From positions 1,364,001 to 1,428,000 of the forward strand of contig NZ_LT907988.1 in the NCBI RefSeq assembly GCF_900089455.2: a stretch of 64,000 bases of DNA, written 5' to 3'. Of the stretch, positions 35,799-45,088 are shown piece after piece. Both the position numbers and the translations under genes were made by a program. The stretch comes from Orrella dioscoreae (lineage in GTDB: Bacteria > Pseudomonadota > Gammaproteobacteria > Burkholderiales > Burkholderiaceae_B). Position 1 is the stretch's first letter; the number at the start of each line of letters is the position of its first letter. Below the pieces are notes generated by a model. It was not told where the DNA came from. It ran no database searches and saw nothing but the letters and a program-made list of their open reading frames with translations.

Positions 35799-36998
35799 AT
35801 GGCGAAGATCAAGCTCACCAAGTCCGCAGTAGATGCGGCACAACCCCAAGACAAGGCCGTTGAACTACGGGACACCGTGGTGCCCGGCTTCCTGTGCAAG
35901 ATCACTCCGGCAGGCCGCAAGGTGTTCATGCTCCAGTACCGCACGAACGCGGGCGAGCGCCGCAAGCCCGCCCTGGGCCAGTACGGGGAACTGACGGTAG
36001 ATCAGGCACGCACAATGGCGCAGGAGTGGCTGGCCGAGGTGCGCAAGGGGGGCGACCCCAGTGCGGCCAAGAACGCCGCCCGCAAGGCGCCGACCATGAA
36101 GGAGTTCTGCCATACCTTCATGGAGGATTACTCCAAGCAGCGCAACAAGCCCAGCACGCAGCGCGGCTATCAGGGGGTTATCGACCGTTGCATCATCCCG
36201 ATCATGGGTCGGATGAAGGTACAAGACGTAAAGCGCCCCGATGTGGCAGCGCTGATGAAGAAGCTGGCCTACAAGCAGGCCGAGGCGAACCGCACCTTCG
36301 GCGTGCTGCGCAAGATGTTCAACCTGGCCGAAGTATGGGGACTGCGCCCTGACGGCACGAACCCGTGCCGTCACGTCCCGATGTATCCGCCCGGCAAGGA
36401 AACCCGGCTCATCGTGGATGATGAACTGGTGCGGATCTTCCGCCAGTTGGAGCATTTGGAGGCGGAAGGACTGGAGAACTACGTCATCCCGTTGGCGATC
36501 CGCCTGCAATTCGAGTTCGCCGCCCGCCGCTCCGAAATCTGCCCGCTGGAGTGGGGCTGGATTGATCTGGAAAACCGCCGTGTCGTCTGGCCCGACAGCA
36601 AGACCGGCGGCATTTCCAAGCCCATGAGCGAGGAAGCCTATCAGCTGCTGTCCACAGCGCCGCGCCGGGAAGGTTGCCCCTATGTCCTGCCGTCGCCGAA
36701 TGACCCGACCCGGCACATGACCCACGGCGAACACTATGGCGGCTGGACGCGCGTGCTCAAGGCCGCTGGCATCCCGCACGTCGGCACGCATGGCATCCGT
36801 CACCGAGCGACGACCGACATTGCCAACTCGGGCGTGCCAACCAAGGTGGGCATGAAGCTCACAGGCCATAAGACCGTGGCGATGTTTATGCACTATGTTC
36901 ATACCGAGGACAAGCCCGTGCGGGATGCGGCCGAACTGGTGGCGAGTCGGCGGCTGGCGATCACCGGGGCGTCCCGTTCTATGGAGGTGACAGCATGA
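35799..36998 (+). CDS. int: Tyrosine integrase of a Tn4371-type element
   Basis: This is a 399-residue phage-type site-specific recombinase that integrates and excises the element. The N-terminal DUF4102-type domain (MAKIKLTKSAVDAAQ, then LRDTVVPGFLCKITPAGRKVFMLQYR) is the arm-binding part typical of P4/Tn4371 integrases. The catalytic domain shows Arg in FAARRSEICPLEWG, the HGIRHRATTDIA box with His and Arg, LTGHKTVAMFMHYVH and the nucleophilic Tyr in MHYVH. It is preceded by CGAGGAG. It reads into the element, overlapping the next gene by 4 bases (ATGA), so the DUF1016 gene is cotranscribed. All catalytic residues are present, so it is probably active. Confidence 0.95.
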   Translation: MAKIKLTKSAVDAAQPQDKAVELRDTVVPGFLCKITPAGRKVFMLQYRTNAGERRKPALGQYGELTVDQARTMAQEWLAEVRKGGDPSAAKNAARKAPTMKEFCHTFMEDYSKQRNKPSTQRGYQGVIDRCIIPIMGRMKVQDVKRPDVAALMKKLAYKQAEANRTFGVLRKMFNLAEVWGLRPDGTNPCRHVPMYPPGKETRLIVDDELVRIFRQLEHLEAEGLENYVIPLAIRLQFEFAARRSEICPLEWGWIDLENRRVVWPDSKTGGISKPMSEEAYQLLSTAPRREGCPYVLPSPNDPTRHMTHGEHYGGWTRVLKAAGIPHVGTHGIRHRATTDIANSGVPTKVGMKLTGHKTVAMFMHYVHTEDKPVRDAAELVASRRLAITGASRSMEVTA

Positions 36999-38164
36999 CA
37001 AGGAAGACGCCCGTGGCAACGCGGAAACCCGCTGCCGTACCGGCTGGCTATGCCGGCATCCACGGCGGCATCGTGGAGCTGCTGGACGCGGCGCGCCAGG
37101 CGGCGGCGCGCAGTGTCAATGCGTTGATGACCGCCAGCTATTGGGAGATTGGCCGCAGGATCGTCGAAGCCGAGCAGAAAGGCAGGCGGCGGGCTGGTTA
37201 CGGCGAGCAGTTGATGGCACGGTTGTCCGCCGACCTGACGGAACGATTTGGGCGCGGTTTCAGCCCGGACAACCTGGAGAACATGCGGCGCTTCTACGTC
37301 GCTTACCCCCTTGAGGCAATTTCCGAGACACTGTCTCGGAAATCTGGAGACGGACTGCCCATAGAGAATTCCGAGATGGTGTCTCGGAAATTCGACCTCT
37401 CCGAACTGGCCCAGGTCTTCACCCTGCCGTGGTCGGCCTATGTTCGGCTGCTCTCGGTCAAGGATGACCATGCCCGCCAGTTCTACGAGACCGAGGCGCT
37501 GCGCGGCGGCTGGAGCGTGCGCCAGCTCGACCGGCAGATTGGAAGTCAGTTCTACGAGCGCACGGCCTTGTCCAAGGACAAGGCCACGATGCTGGTCAAG
37601 GGTTCGGTGGCCAAGCCCGAGGATGCGGTCACACCCAATGATGCGATCAAAGACCCGTATGTGCTGGAGTTCCTCGACCTCAAGGACGAGTATTCAGAGT
37701 CTGATCTGGAAGCGGCCTTGATTCAGCGACTGGAAGATTTCCTGCTGGAACTTGGGGAAGGCTTCACCTTCGTTGGGCGGCAGCGTCGGCTGCGCATCGA
37801 CCAGACCTGGTATCGGGTGGATCTGTTGTTCTTCCATCGCAAGCTGCGTTGCCTGGTCATCATCGACCTGAAGCTGGGCAGTCTGACCCATGCCGATGTG
37901 GGGCAGATGCATCTGTACTGCAACTATGCCAAGGAGCATTGGGCCTATCCGGAGGAGAATCCGCCGGTGGGCCTGATCCTGTGCGCTGACAAGGGCCATG
38001 CCCTGGCGCGGTATGCGTTGGATGGTCTGCCGACCAAGGTGATGGCGGCGAACTATCGGACGGTGTTGCCGGATGCCGAGTTGCTGCAAAAAGAGCTGGA
38101 GAACACGCGGCGTCTGCTCGAATCACGTAGACCGGCATCCCACAATACGCCCAGTGAAAACTAG
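36995..38164 (+). CDS. DUF1016 / YhcG-type PDDEXK nuclease
   Basis: This 389-residue protein belongs to the YhcG family: an N-terminal DUF1016_N helical domain (about 25-180; SYWEIGRRIVEAEQKG) and a C-terminal PDDEXK nuclease-like domain (about 230-370). The nuclease core shows LEDFLLELGEGFTFVGRQ, then YRVDLLFFHRKLRCLVIIDLK, giving the D...(D/E)xK pattern. The family is common in mobile elements and near restriction systems, and is suspected to act in element maintenance or defence; biochemical function is not established. It overlaps the integrase by 4 bases. A peculiar palindrome pair inside the gene (37322 and 37370) encodes the segment ETLSRK...EMVSRK. Confidence 0.88.
   Translation: MTRKTPVATRKPAAVPAGYAGIHGGIVELLDAARQAAARSVNALMTASYWEIGRRIVEAEQKGRRRAGYGEQLMARLSADLTERFGRGFSPDNLENMRRFYVAYPLEAISETLSRKSGDGLPIENSEMVSRKFDLSELAQVFTLPWSAYVRLLSVKDDHARQFYETEALRGGWSVRQLDRQIGSQFYERTALSKDKATMLVKGSVAKPEDAVTPNDAIKDPYVLEFLDLKDEYSESDLEAALIQRLEDFLLELGEGFTFVGRQRRLRIDQTWYRVDLLFFHRKLRCLVIIDLKLGSLTHADVGQMHLYCNYAKEHWAYPEENPPVGLILCADKGHALARYALDGLPTKVMAANYRTVLPDAELLQKELENTRRLLESRRPASHNTPSEN
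37322..37340. repeat. Intragenic palindrome 1 in the DUF1016 gene
   Basis: TCCGAGACA-C-TGTCTCGGA is a perfect 9-bp dyad inside coding sequence, followed by AAAT. It is repeated 48 bases later. Confidence 0.6.
37370..37388. repeat. Intragenic palindrome 2 in the DUF1016 gene
   Basis: TCCGAGATGGTGTCTCGGA repeats the first palindrome with three differences near the centre and is again followed by AAAT. The spacing is a multiple of three, so the protein shows the repeat SETLSRK/SEMVSRK. Confidence 0.6.
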
Positions 38165-38195
38165 GGCAGTTGCAGCGTGATGCTGCCAGGCTTAG

Positions 38196-39065
38196 CTAGC
38201 GACGCTTGCTGCGCCCTGGCCACGGCAACTCACCAGTTAATTCTGGTAGGCCGCCATCGTCTTCCACTCGCACGCCGAAGCGGTTCACTTCGATCTCCGG
38301 CAGGTCTTCGCCGTCAAACCATAGCAACGAAATAGTGGTGTCAGTGCGTGCGTAGTGCCTTGAAAGTTCCCAGAGATCCAGACCCTTTTCCCAGTTGTCG
38401 AACCATACGTCCTGGGAGACTTCCCCCGTATCAGTTGTACTGTTCCCAGAGGATCTGACTCGATGAGCCACTGAGCCAGCCGGGATCACCGACCTGGGTG
38501 ATATCCAGGCTCCAGCTTGTCTCAAAGACGTGGAGCGTGCCGCATACCGTACTGCGCCACGCTCCATGGTGACGAAGGCACACGGCACATCGCTGAGACT
38601 GGCGAATCTCGACGCAGCCGCGGGAAATGAAGTGCCAAACAAATCGGCCATGCGCTGGATAAGGTCCAAGGAGGGATCTTCCTTGGGAACGACAGAAAGC
38701 CATCGCTGATAAGGCATCAGCAGTTCAGCGGCAAATGTGTCGCAGGCGATCTCGTTGGGATGCCGTTTGGCATAAGACCAGGACGGGACTTCCTCGTGAC
38801 TCGATTCTAGGTCGAGCACGATATGCGCTATCTCGTGGCAAATAGTGAAACGCTGGCGTTCCTCAGTCTCCAGGGAGTTCACAGTGATTATGTGCTTCCC
38901 GTTCGGCTTGGTAATGGTATAGCCAGACTCTCCTTCGCCAAGCTCATCTTTCTTGACCTTGGCATTAGCAGCGGTCACATAGGGAGACAGGTCTTCTCGG
39001 ATGTTAAAAACATCGACTTTCGCAATGAACGCGCGTGCTTTCTGTCTGACATCCGATTCGTCCAT
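38196..39065 (-). CDS. ImmA/IrrE-type metallopeptidase
   Basis: This 289-residue protein carries a COG2856 zinc protease domain: HEIAH at about residue 79 in CHEIAHIVLD, with downstream Glu/Asp in ACDTFAAELLMP as the third ligand region. In ICEBs1 and phages such proteases cleave a partner XRE repressor to induce element excision or defence genes. Here the XRE gene lies immediately upstream in the same operon, separated by 2 bases, which supports that pairing. The C-terminal 120 residues (from about 165) are not recognised and may be a sensor part. The ATG at 39065 with a GAGGA box was preferred over a TTG two codons upstream. Confidence 0.87.
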   Translation of the reverse strand: MDESDVRQKARAFIAKVDVFNIREDLSPYVTAANAKVKKDELGEGESGYTITKPNGKHIITVNSLETEERQRFTICHEIAHIVLDLESSHEEVPSWSYAKRHPNEIACDTFAAELLMPYQRWLSVVPKEDPSLDLIQRMADLFGTSFPAAASRFASLSDVPCAFVTMERGAVRYAARSTSLRQAGAWISPRSVIPAGSVAHRVRSSGNSTTDTGEVSQDVWFDNWEKGLDLWELSRHYARTDTTISLLWFDGEDLPEIEVNRFGVRVEDDGGLPELTGELPWPGRSKRR

Positions 39066-39067
39066 GT

Positions 39068-39460
39068 TCAATCGTCCTCGTCGTCGTCCTCAAGGGCCTT
39101 TTTGATCCGGGTAATCAATGTGGCGGGATCAGGCCTTGCGTTACCCCGATGCCTGACGCCGGCCGCCATCGTAAATACGTCGATACCAATAGACGAATCT
39201 TGTAGCACAAATTCGACGAGGTTCGGGTCGGCGTCCGCATGGTCAACCAGCCAAGTTACGAGTGCAGCATCTCTCTCCGTTGGCTTAAGAACCTTCAATA
39301 GCTTTTCAATCAGGTCTTGGGAGGGGTTTGTTTTTTCGCCAGTTTCGAGGCGGTAGACGTATGCATGGTCCACTGACGACAGCTGCCCAATTTCACGCAG
39401 GGAAAGGGTTCTGCGTTCGCGTAGCGTCTTGATAGCGACGCCCAAGCCTGTTTGTGGCAT
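39068..39460 (-). CDS. XRE-family repressor paired with ImmA-type protease
   Basis: This 130-residue protein has an N-terminal Cro/CI helix-turn-helix (about residues 8-60; LREIGQLSSVDHAYVYRLET) and an acidic C-terminus ending in EDDDEDD. It is the likely substrate of the protease encoded directly downstream. It is transcribed away from the CBASS operon across a 290-base gap with repeated GTTGTCT motifs, so it is placed to control both its own operon and possibly the CBASS genes. Whether it regulates excision, defence or both cannot be told from sequence. Confidence 0.85.
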   Translation of the reverse strand: MPQTGLGVAIKTLRERRTLSLREIGQLSSVDHAYVYRLETGEKTNPSQDLIEKLLKVLKPTERDAALVTWLVDHADADPNLVEFVLQDSSIGIDVFTMAAGVRHRGNARPDPATLITRIKKALEDDDEDD

Positions 39461-39583
39461 GAGTTCTGATCCTTGCGTTGCGGGGGAAGGCCGTAGCCCT
39501 CTGTTGCATCAACCCCACATTCAGTCGAGTCTAAAGGCGCATGTTGCGCAGGTGTTGCGCCAGCGCACATGCTCTGATACATT

Positions 39584-39656
39584 GTTGTCTAGCCAGACAA
39601 CGGAGGCATATTTTACGCCTGCTACGGGTTGGATTGGCTTGGTCTTCCTGTTGTCT
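39584..39656. promoter_or_regulatory. GTTGTCT repeats between XRE and CBASS operons
   Basis: GTTGTCT-AGCC-AGACAAC (39584-39601) is a perfect 7-bp dyad, and a further GTTGTCT lies at 39650-39656. They sit in the divergent gap and are the best candidate operator for the XRE regulator. Confidence 0.5.
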
Positions 39657-39747
39657 GCATAAGCAACATATTGTGCTACAGCGGGCGACCATTGACAACC
39701 CAGCCGGCTGGCTGGGACTTCCATAGTTCCATTGTAGGAGTGCCATC

Positions 39748-39972
39748 ATGGCCGGAAAAAATCAGCATGTTGTTCCTCATCAAGACGGTTGGGCCGTTAA
39801 AGGCGCTGGCAACGAGCGGGCGACCTCTGTGCATGACACGCAGCAGCAAGCAATAGATGCAGCGCGGGATATTGCACGCAACCAGAAGTCCGAACTCGTC
39901 ATCCATCGTCCAGATGGCCGTATCCGTGACAAGGATAGCCACGGCAACGACTCCTTTCCCCCGAAAGGTTGA
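39748..39972 (+). CDS. DUF2188 small protein at the head of the CBASS operon
   Basis: This 74-residue protein matches the DUF2188 pattern: HVVPHQDGWAVKGAGNERATSVHDTQQQAIDAARDIA, then SELVIHRPDGRIRDKDS. It is soluble and has no catalytic motif. DUF2188 proteins are widespread and of unknown function. Here the stop lies 6 bases before the capV start, so it is cotranscribed with the CBASS genes and might be an accessory part or simply a passenger. A TAGGAG box precedes the ATG. The family call is by eye. Confidence 0.8.
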   Translation: MAGKNQHVVPHQDGWAVKGAGNERATSVHDTQQQAIDAARDIARNQKSELVIHRPDGRIRDKDSHGNDSFPPKG

Positions 39973-39978
39973 GACGTC

Positions 39979-40980
39979 ATGACTGACATCCCTACCTACC
40001 ATGTGCTCGCCCTGTCAGGGGGAGGCTATCGCGGCCTTTATACGGCCACGGTTCTTGCCGAGCTTGAAGCCGTGCTGGGCCGGCCTATCGCTTCCCACTT
40101 TGATCTGATTTGTGGCACATCGGCAGGAGGGATGTTGGCTTTGGGACTGGCAGCGGAAATCCCTGCCAGCGAACTCAAAGCACTGTTCGAAGAGGAAGGC
40201 AGCCGCATCTTTGGTTGCCGCAGTCTTTCAAGACGGCTTCTGGGATTCTGGCTGACTGCAAAACATGATTCGGCAGGGTTGCGGGAAGTGCTGACCGAAC
40301 GCTTCCAGGGAACCACCGTAGGCGACCTGAAGCATCGTGTTCTTGTACCAGCAGTCAACTACTCGACAGGTCGCGGACAGTTTTTCAAGACACCTCACCA
40401 CCCTTCCTTTGAATTTGATCACCGCATGAAAATCGTCGATGTTGCGTTGGCGACCGCTGCCGCGCCCGTCTACTTTCCGCTGGCGCGCAACGACCGCGGT
40501 GTCTTCGCGGATGGCGGACTGGTAGGTAATGCCCCCGGCCTGTTCGGATTGCATGAAGTCAACACGTTCCTGGCACCGAAACAGGATGTGCGGATTCGGG
40601 TTCTTTCCATCGGCACGATGACGATTGGTGCGACCGTCCGTGGCGGCGCTAGCCTTGACCGAGGATTCGGTAAGTGGCGCGGAGGACTCTTCGATCTGGT
40701 GATCTCCGCCCAGGAATCGTCCGTGGACTACATGCTGAGGCAGCTGTTGGGGAACAACTACTTCCAGATCGACGACAAGGCAACGCCGGATCAGAGCAAG
40801 GACGTGAAGGCGCTGGATCGGGTTTCCATTGGCGCCACGAATACGCTCAAGGATCGTGGCAACCACGCGGCCCAGCGCGCGCTTGGCGATCCTCTTTTTC
40901 AACCATTTCGGGCGCACCAGGCCGGCGCCCCCATTTTCTATCACGGCCCCAACAAGAATGTACCGGAGGCCGCATGCTGA
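39979..40980 (+). CDS. capV: CBASS effector, patatin-like phospholipase CapV
   Basis: This 333-residue patatin-like lipase is the killing effector of CBASS: when bound by cyclic dinucleotide it degrades membrane phospholipids and aborts infection. The oxyanion loop is SGGGYRGLY at residue 11, the nucleophile is Ser48 in CGTSAGG, and the second catalytic residue Asp178 is in DGGLVGNAP. All catalytic parts are present. It is cotranscribed with, and overlaps by a few bases, the cyclase gene. Characterised CapV proteins respond to 3',3'-cGAMP; the product of the neighbouring DncV-like cyclase fits that, but the real ligand is inferred. Confidence 0.93.
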   Translation: MTDIPTYHVLALSGGGYRGLYTATVLAELEAVLGRPIASHFDLICGTSAGGMLALGLAAEIPASELKALFEEEGSRIFGCRSLSRRLLGFWLTAKHDSAGLREVLTERFQGTTVGDLKHRVLVPAVNYSTGRGQFFKTPHHPSFEFDHRMKIVDVALATAAAPVYFPLARNDRGVFADGGLVGNAPGLFGLHEVNTFLAPKQDVRIRVLSIGTMTIGATVRGGASLDRGFGKWRGGLFDLVISAQESSVDYMLRQLLGNNYFQIDDKATPDQSKDVKALDRVSIGATNTLKDRGNHAAQRALGDPLFQPFRAHQAGAPIFYHGPNKNVPEAAC

Positions 40981-42116
40981 ACCTGAGCCCGCTTTTCTTT
41001 ACCACTGTTGATGACGAATCCTGCATCCATGATGAGCTGGATTTGACGCCTGAACAGCGTACCAAGATCGCCAGTGCACGGACGGATGTCAGAAGCTGCC
41101 TACGCACGGGCATTCCTCGTGTGATGAGAGCTGGCGGATACACAGAAGACGTACCGCAGCCGCGCTTCTTTACGCAGGGGTCGTGGGCATACAAGACGCT
41201 GAACTCGCCGGCACAACGCCCGCAGCAGGCGGATGTCGATGATGGTTGCTATCTACCAATGAGTTTCGTCTCGCAGACGCAGCGCCCCAGCACAGCGGCA
41301 ACAGTTTTCTTTACTGCTGCGGAAGAGGCGTTAAGGCCGCTGGTCGAAGAAAAGGGGTGGAAGCTTGTCACTGACAAGCCGACTTGCATTCGCATTGTCA
41401 TTGCTGCCTATGCCCACATTGACATCCCACTATATGCCATCCCCGATCAGGAGTTCGTGAATCTGGCCGAGGCCTCAATGAGGCGATATGGCTACGATTC
41501 GGTGATGGATGCCATTATCAAAGCGGAGCGAGATGCGTGGACGGCATTACCGCGCGACAAGGTTTTACTTGCCCATCGTGAATGCAATTGGATGCCCTCT
41601 GATCCTAGGCCTGTAAAGGAGTGGTTCCTGGGCGAAGTGGAAGCTAAGGGGGAGCAGTTCCGCCGCGTGGTTCGTTACTTGAAGGCATTCCGCGATTGGA
41701 GGTGGTCCAGCGGCGGGCCCTCTTCGATCCTGCTGATGGCCGCCGCGGCTCCGCTATTTGAAAAGCGTGATCGGCGCGACGACCTCGCGTTGCTAGATGT
41801 CGTCGCGGCACTACCGGCCCGATTGCGTGCGGGGGTGAACAACCCCGTGGATGAATCCGAATCGCTTACGGTACGGCTGGGCAAAGCCGGTGTCGAAGAA
41901 GCTGCAAAGGCGTTCGAAGAATTTGAGAAGGTGCTTCGCGGCGCAACCGACGCCAGCAGCCCTTCACAAGCTTGTATCTGGATGCAGGGCGAATTCGGCC
42001 CGCGTTTTCCGAATGAGCCGGATCGGGTCAAGGTGGTATCCATCGTCGCCACCATCGCCGCCGCTCCCGCCGCCGCTGGTCCGAGCGAACTCGTCGGACG
42101 AACGAAGGCCGGATGA
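40974..42116 (+). CDS. CBASS cyclic dinucleotide synthase (DncV-like CD-NTase)
   Basis: This 380-residue nucleotidyltransferase is of the cGAS/DncV type and makes the alarm nucleotide that turns on CapV. The active site reads TQGSWAYKT (Gly-Ser motif at about 66), then ADVDDG with Asp87 and Asp89 (or Asp90) as metal ligands, and Asp150 in AHIDIPLYA as the third acid. Length and motifs resemble clade A enzymes (Vibrio DncV). The ATG at 40974 lies inside the end of capV; the next gene overlaps the stop (ATGA). The C-terminus ([12 protein letters not shown]) ends in Gly, which suits conjugation by the neighbouring Cap2, as type II CBASS cyclases are joined to targets through their C-terminus. 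Confidence 0.92.
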   Translation: MLNLSPLFFTTVDDESCIHDELDLTPEQRTKIASARTDVRSCLRTGIPRVMRAGGYTEDVPQPRFFTQGSWAYKTLNSPAQRPQQADVDDGCYLPMSFVSQTQRPSTAATVFFTAAEEALRPLVEEKGWKLVTDKPTCIRIVIAAYAHIDIPLYAIPDQEFVNLAEASMRRYGYDSVMDAIIKAERDAWTALPRDKVLLAHRECNWMPSDPRPVKEWFLGEVEAKGEQFRRVVRYLKAFRDWRWSSGGPSSILLMAAAAPLFEKRDRRDDLALLDVVAALPARLRAGVNNPVDESESLTVRLGKAGVEEAAKAFEEFEKVLRGATDASSPSQACIWMQGEFGPRFPNEPDRVKVVSIVATIAAAPAAAGPSELVGRTKAG

Positions 42117-43744
42117 GCGGCGCTATAGCGGTCGCAAACGTGATCGAGGCCTTTGAGCAGCAAGGCTTCGCGTTTGTTGGCAAGACGGATGACGGCTGGT
42201 TCAAGCTGCACGGGTGTTTGAACCCACCCGGTGCGGGCAAGGGTTGTCCGTGCGAAGTCCAACTCGACCCCACATTCTTTGACTTGCCTCGCATCCGGCT
42301 GCTGGAAATCCCCTCCGAACTGCCGGCTGCGGTTCCTCATCTTGGCGCAGATGGCGGTCTTTGCTATCTCGCCAAGGGCACGGTCGTCCTGGACATCTAC
42401 GATCCTGTCGGACAGTCGCTGGCATGCCTGCAACACGCGGCCGTCTTGTTCGGGCAGATCCTGAAGGGAGAGATGATCGAAGATCTCGCGGAAGAGTTCT
42501 TCGCCTACTGGCACGGTGGGCTTTGCTTCGTGGACATGCAAGGCGAGGATTTGGGGCGGCAGAACTGCATCGTCGCGCAGGCCAATGGGAATCCCTTGTG
42601 GTTCATCACCGACAACGAAGATCGAACAACAGAAAAACTGAAGTCGCTCGGCTACCAAGTCACCGATAGAACGGTGCTGACTTACCGGGTAAAGACGGGT
42701 GCTAAACCCCGTCCTCTGACCAGCCATTGGCCTCCTGAAACAGTGAGGGATATCTTGGCATGGCAAAGCACCCTTGACCCTCGGTGCCGGCGCAAGATTC
42801 ACGAACGCATCAAGGAAGGAGAAAGGAAAAAGGCCAAGGGCGTTCTGATCGTCGTCGAATCCCCGTTGATGACGTATGGCTTCGTGGTTCTCTATGACCG
42901 CCAACGTCCTGTGCAAAAGAGCAAGCTCGCAGATCGCAGGGATTCCAGCTATGGATTGAAGGTGATACCCATCTCAATGGTCAGAATAGATGATCGCTAC
43001 CTTGCCCAGCGGAACATGCCTAAGGCAAAGACGCTTGCAGGTAAGAACCTAGCCGTCGTGGGATGCGGCACGATCGGCGGATATCTGTCGGACATGCTGG
43101 TCAAGGCCGGGGCGGGGACAGGCGGCGGAAAACTCACGTTAGTGGACTTCGACTGCCTTCTCCCGCAGAACATTGGGCGCCATCGCTTGGGATTTCCAGA
43201 TCTGCTGTCTAACAAAGCCGAGGCTATGGCGAAGGAACTGAACCGCTTGGCGCCAGGGGCCGAGATTCGTTCTCTTCCCGTTGATGTCAGGCAGGCCCAG
43301 TTGGGAGAACTGGACCTTCTCATAGATGCCACCGGGGAGGAATCCCTCGGGCATTGGCTGTGCGGCCACTATCCACCACCTACGCCCATGCTTTCGGTCT
43401 GGATAGAGGGGCCGGGTACGGCTGTCCGCGCACTATTGAGAACGCACGCGTCTGGTGCTTGCTACCGATGTCTTTGGCATAGCAATAGAAGAGGTGAACT
43501 CCGCTCTACAGTTGATCCTCTTCCTGCCATCTTGGCGGGGCACGGATGTGAGGGCTTATACGTGCCGTTTCCTGCCTCGGTGTCGGTGCATGCTGCCAGC
43601 CTGGGCGCAGAGATGGCGCTTGATTGGGTTAACGGCGTCCATTCCCCCGCACTTCGAACGAGGGTCATCGACCGTACCCAGCAATCTGCCACGCCCGACT
43701 GTGATCCGCTGCGGAACCCGGAATGTCCTGTATGCAATTCATGA
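42113..43744 (+). CDS. cap2: CBASS E1-E2 fusion Cap2
   Basis: This 543-residue protein has a ubiquitin-conjugation-like design and primes the cyclase by attaching its C-terminus to targets. The E2-like N-terminal domain has candidate active Cys84 in GLCYL. A ThiF/E1 domain starts at about residue 315 with [15 protein letters not shown] and [16 protein letters not shown]. In the E1 part, Cys479 in GHGCEG is a candidate catalytic cysteine, while Cys450/453 and Cys538/541 form a CxxC...CxxC set like the structural zinc site of E1 enzymes; that division is my inference. Overlaps by 4 bases with the cyclase gene and with cap3, so all are translationally coupled. Confidence 0.9.
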   Translation: MSGAIAVANVIEAFEQQGFAFVGKTDDGWFKLHGCLNPPGAGKGCPCEVQLDPTFFDLPRIRLLEIPSELPAAVPHLGADGGLCYLAKGTVVLDIYDPVGQSLACLQHAAVLFGQILKGEMIEDLAEEFFAYWHGGLCFVDMQGEDLGRQNCIVAQANGNPLWFITDNEDRTTEKLKSLGYQVTDRTVLTYRVKTGAKPRPLTSHWPPETVRDILAWQSTLDPRCRRKIHERIKEGERKKAKGVLIVVESPLMTYGFVVLYDRQRPVQKSKLADRRDSSYGLKVIPISMVRIDDRYLAQRNMPKAKTLAGKNLAVVGCGTIGGYLSDMLVKAGAGTGGGKLTLVDFDCLLPQNIGRHRLGFPDLLSNKAEAMAKELNRLAPGAEIRSLPVDVRQAQLGELDLLIDATGEESLGHWLCGHYPPPTPMLSVWIEGPGTAVRALLRTHASGACYRCLWHSNRRGELRSTVDPLPAILAGHGCEGLYVPFPASVSVHAASLGAEMALDWVNGVHSPALRTRVIDRTQQSATPDCDPLRNPECPVCNS

Positions 43745-44208
43745 GTTCTTGGGCCACTGGCGACAGGAGGACGCTGCTGCATTTTACGGATTCCACACTG
43801 GAGACTTTTTGCCAGCATATTCAGGTTATTGATACCGCCTGTGAAGCTGGTGGAATTCTGCTTGGTTCAGTTCATGGGGCTCACATGATTATCGAGGAAG
43901 CAACGGCCCCTACGGAATATGACAAACGATTCAGATGTCTATTCGAGCGTATGCCCTTTGGTCACGAATCTATTGCCCTGGCGCGATGGACGGGGAGTAA
44001 CGGGACCATCCGCTACTTGGGGGAATGGCACACTCATCCAGAGGATCATCCTCACCCTTCTGGTCTGGATAGATCGGAATGGAACCGCTTATCAGCGAAG
44101 CGTCGGGACAAGCGGCCAATGATTGCTGTCATCGTCGGACGAAAATCTCTATACGCCGAATTGGTGCCGAAATCAGGCCGAGGTTTGGTACTCGCTCCCG
44201 TGGAGTAG
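43741..44208 (+). CDS. cap3: CBASS JAB/JAMM peptidase Cap3
   Basis: This is a metal-dependent isopeptidase of about 155 residues that removes the cyclase from its targets and so counteracts Cap2. The JAMM site is visible: a Glu in CEAGGILLG near residue 35, His97 and His99 in GEWHTHPEDHPHPS, then the Ser and Asp of SGLDRSEW. The ATG at 43741 gives the ATGA overlap seen elsewhere in this operon; in-frame ATGs at 43723 and 43732 would add a few residues. It is the last gene of a complete type II CBASS operon. A leader-like non-coding stretch follows. Confidence 0.9.
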   Translation: MSSWATGDRRTLLHFTDSTLETFCQHIQVIDTACEAGGILLGSVHGAHMIIEEATAPTEYDKRFRCLFERMPFGHESIALARWTGSNGTIRYLGEWHTHPEDHPHPSGLDRSEWNRLSAKRRDKRPMIAVIVGRKSLYAELVPKSGRGLVLAPVE

Positions 44209-44543
44209 CGCACAATCAATCCAGTGCGTCCCGGCGTGCAGCCGTCGGGTTCACTGGCTGCGCCCCGCGCTTCGTGCCGAATCGCGGCCATTCGGCTTTG
44301 ACCCCTGACGCCTTCGGCCCTGACGGGCCTGCGCGCTCCGCTTGCACAAGGGCGAGTGTGTGCAATGGGAGGGTGTAGGCGGTCTTGCTGTTCCCTTCAC
44401 CGTATCACGGCGTTCTCGCCGTCAATGACTGCGCGTGCTCGCACGCTTGCGGCCTGATGGCCGTCTCCGATCCCTGACTGCTTGCGCTGCGCCGTGCTCT
44501 CCACGGTTCCGGGCAATTCCGCCCGAGCAACCGGAGCACGATC
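44209..44543. other. Non-coding leader before radC
   Basis: These 335 bases hold no supportable gene. They contain the hairpin motif described at 44306-44345 and appear to be the 5' leader of radC. Confidence 0.6.
44286..44345 (+). ncRNA. radC-type structured leader motif, copy A
   Basis: The core TGACGCCTTCG (44306 on), then the hairpin GGCCC-TGAC-GGGCC, then TGCGCGCTCCGCTTGC, is shared with leaders of the DUF932 and DUF736 genes. The 20 bases upstream (GGCCATTCGGCTTTGACCCC) are nearly identical to those before the DUF736 copy. Location upstream of radC fits the previously described radC RNA motif of proteobacterial mobile elements; that identity is from memory. Confidence 0.55.
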
Positions 44544-45053
44544 ATGTCGCAACTGTCCTTTTCCTCGTTCGATTCCTCGCTGATGGTGCGTGACGCGCAG
44601 GGGCGCTACCTCCTCGCGACTGCCGAGCAGATTCTGGAGGCCGCGCGCCAGGCCATCGAGCGCAAGATGCAGCGTGGTACTTCGTTCACGTCGCCGGCGG
44701 CGGTCAAGGAGTACCTGTGCGCCAAGCTGGCCGGCTTCGAGCATGAGGTGTTCGCGGTGCTGTTCATGGACACGCAGCATCGGCTGATCGAGTACGCCGA
44801 GATGTTCCGAGGCACCATCGACGGCGCATCGGTGCATCCGCGCGAGCTGGTCAAGGAGGCGCTGCGGCTCAACGCGGCGGCGGTCATCGTGTCGCACAAC
44901 CACCCGAGCGGCAATCCCGAGCCGAGCGGTGCCGACAGGACGCTGACCCAGCGGCTCAAGGAGGCGCTGGGGCTGGTGGACGTGCGCGTGCTGGATCACA
45001 TCATCGTTGCAGGCACCGACACCACATCGTTTGCCGAACGTGGCCTGATCTGA
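44544..45053 (+). CDS. radC: RadC-family JAB-domain protein of the element
   Basis: This 169-residue protein has only the JAB/RadC domain and lacks the N-terminal helix-hairpin-helix part of chromosomal RadC (about 225 residues), as is usual for copies on plasmids and conjugative elements. The metal site reads SHNHPSGNPEPSGAD, with HxH, Ser and Asp in place; ASVHPRELVKEAL precedes it. Function is unsettled; chromosomal RadC is not a repair enzyme as once thought, and mobile-element copies are often suggested to help the DNA during transfer. A terminator follows directly. This gene is a standard component of Tn4371-type elements. Confidence 0.93.
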   Translation: MSQLSFSSFDSSLMVRDAQGRYLLATAEQILEAARQAIERKMQRGTSFTSPAAVKEYLCAKLAGFEHEVFAVLFMDTQHRLIEYAEMFRGTIDGASVHPRELVKEALRLNAAAVIVSHNHPSGNPEPSGADRTLTQRLKEALGLVDVRVLDHIIVAGTDTTSFAERGLI

Positions 45054-45055
45054 CG

Positions 45056-45077
45056 AAGGGGGCTTCGGCCCCTTTTT
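45056..45077. terminator. Terminator after radC
   Basis: AAGGGGGC-TTCG-GCCCC followed by TTTTT forms a stable tetraloop hairpin 3 bases after the stop. It can also serve the converging minus-strand gene. Confidence 0.85.
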
Positions 45078-45088
45078 GCTGCGCCGTG

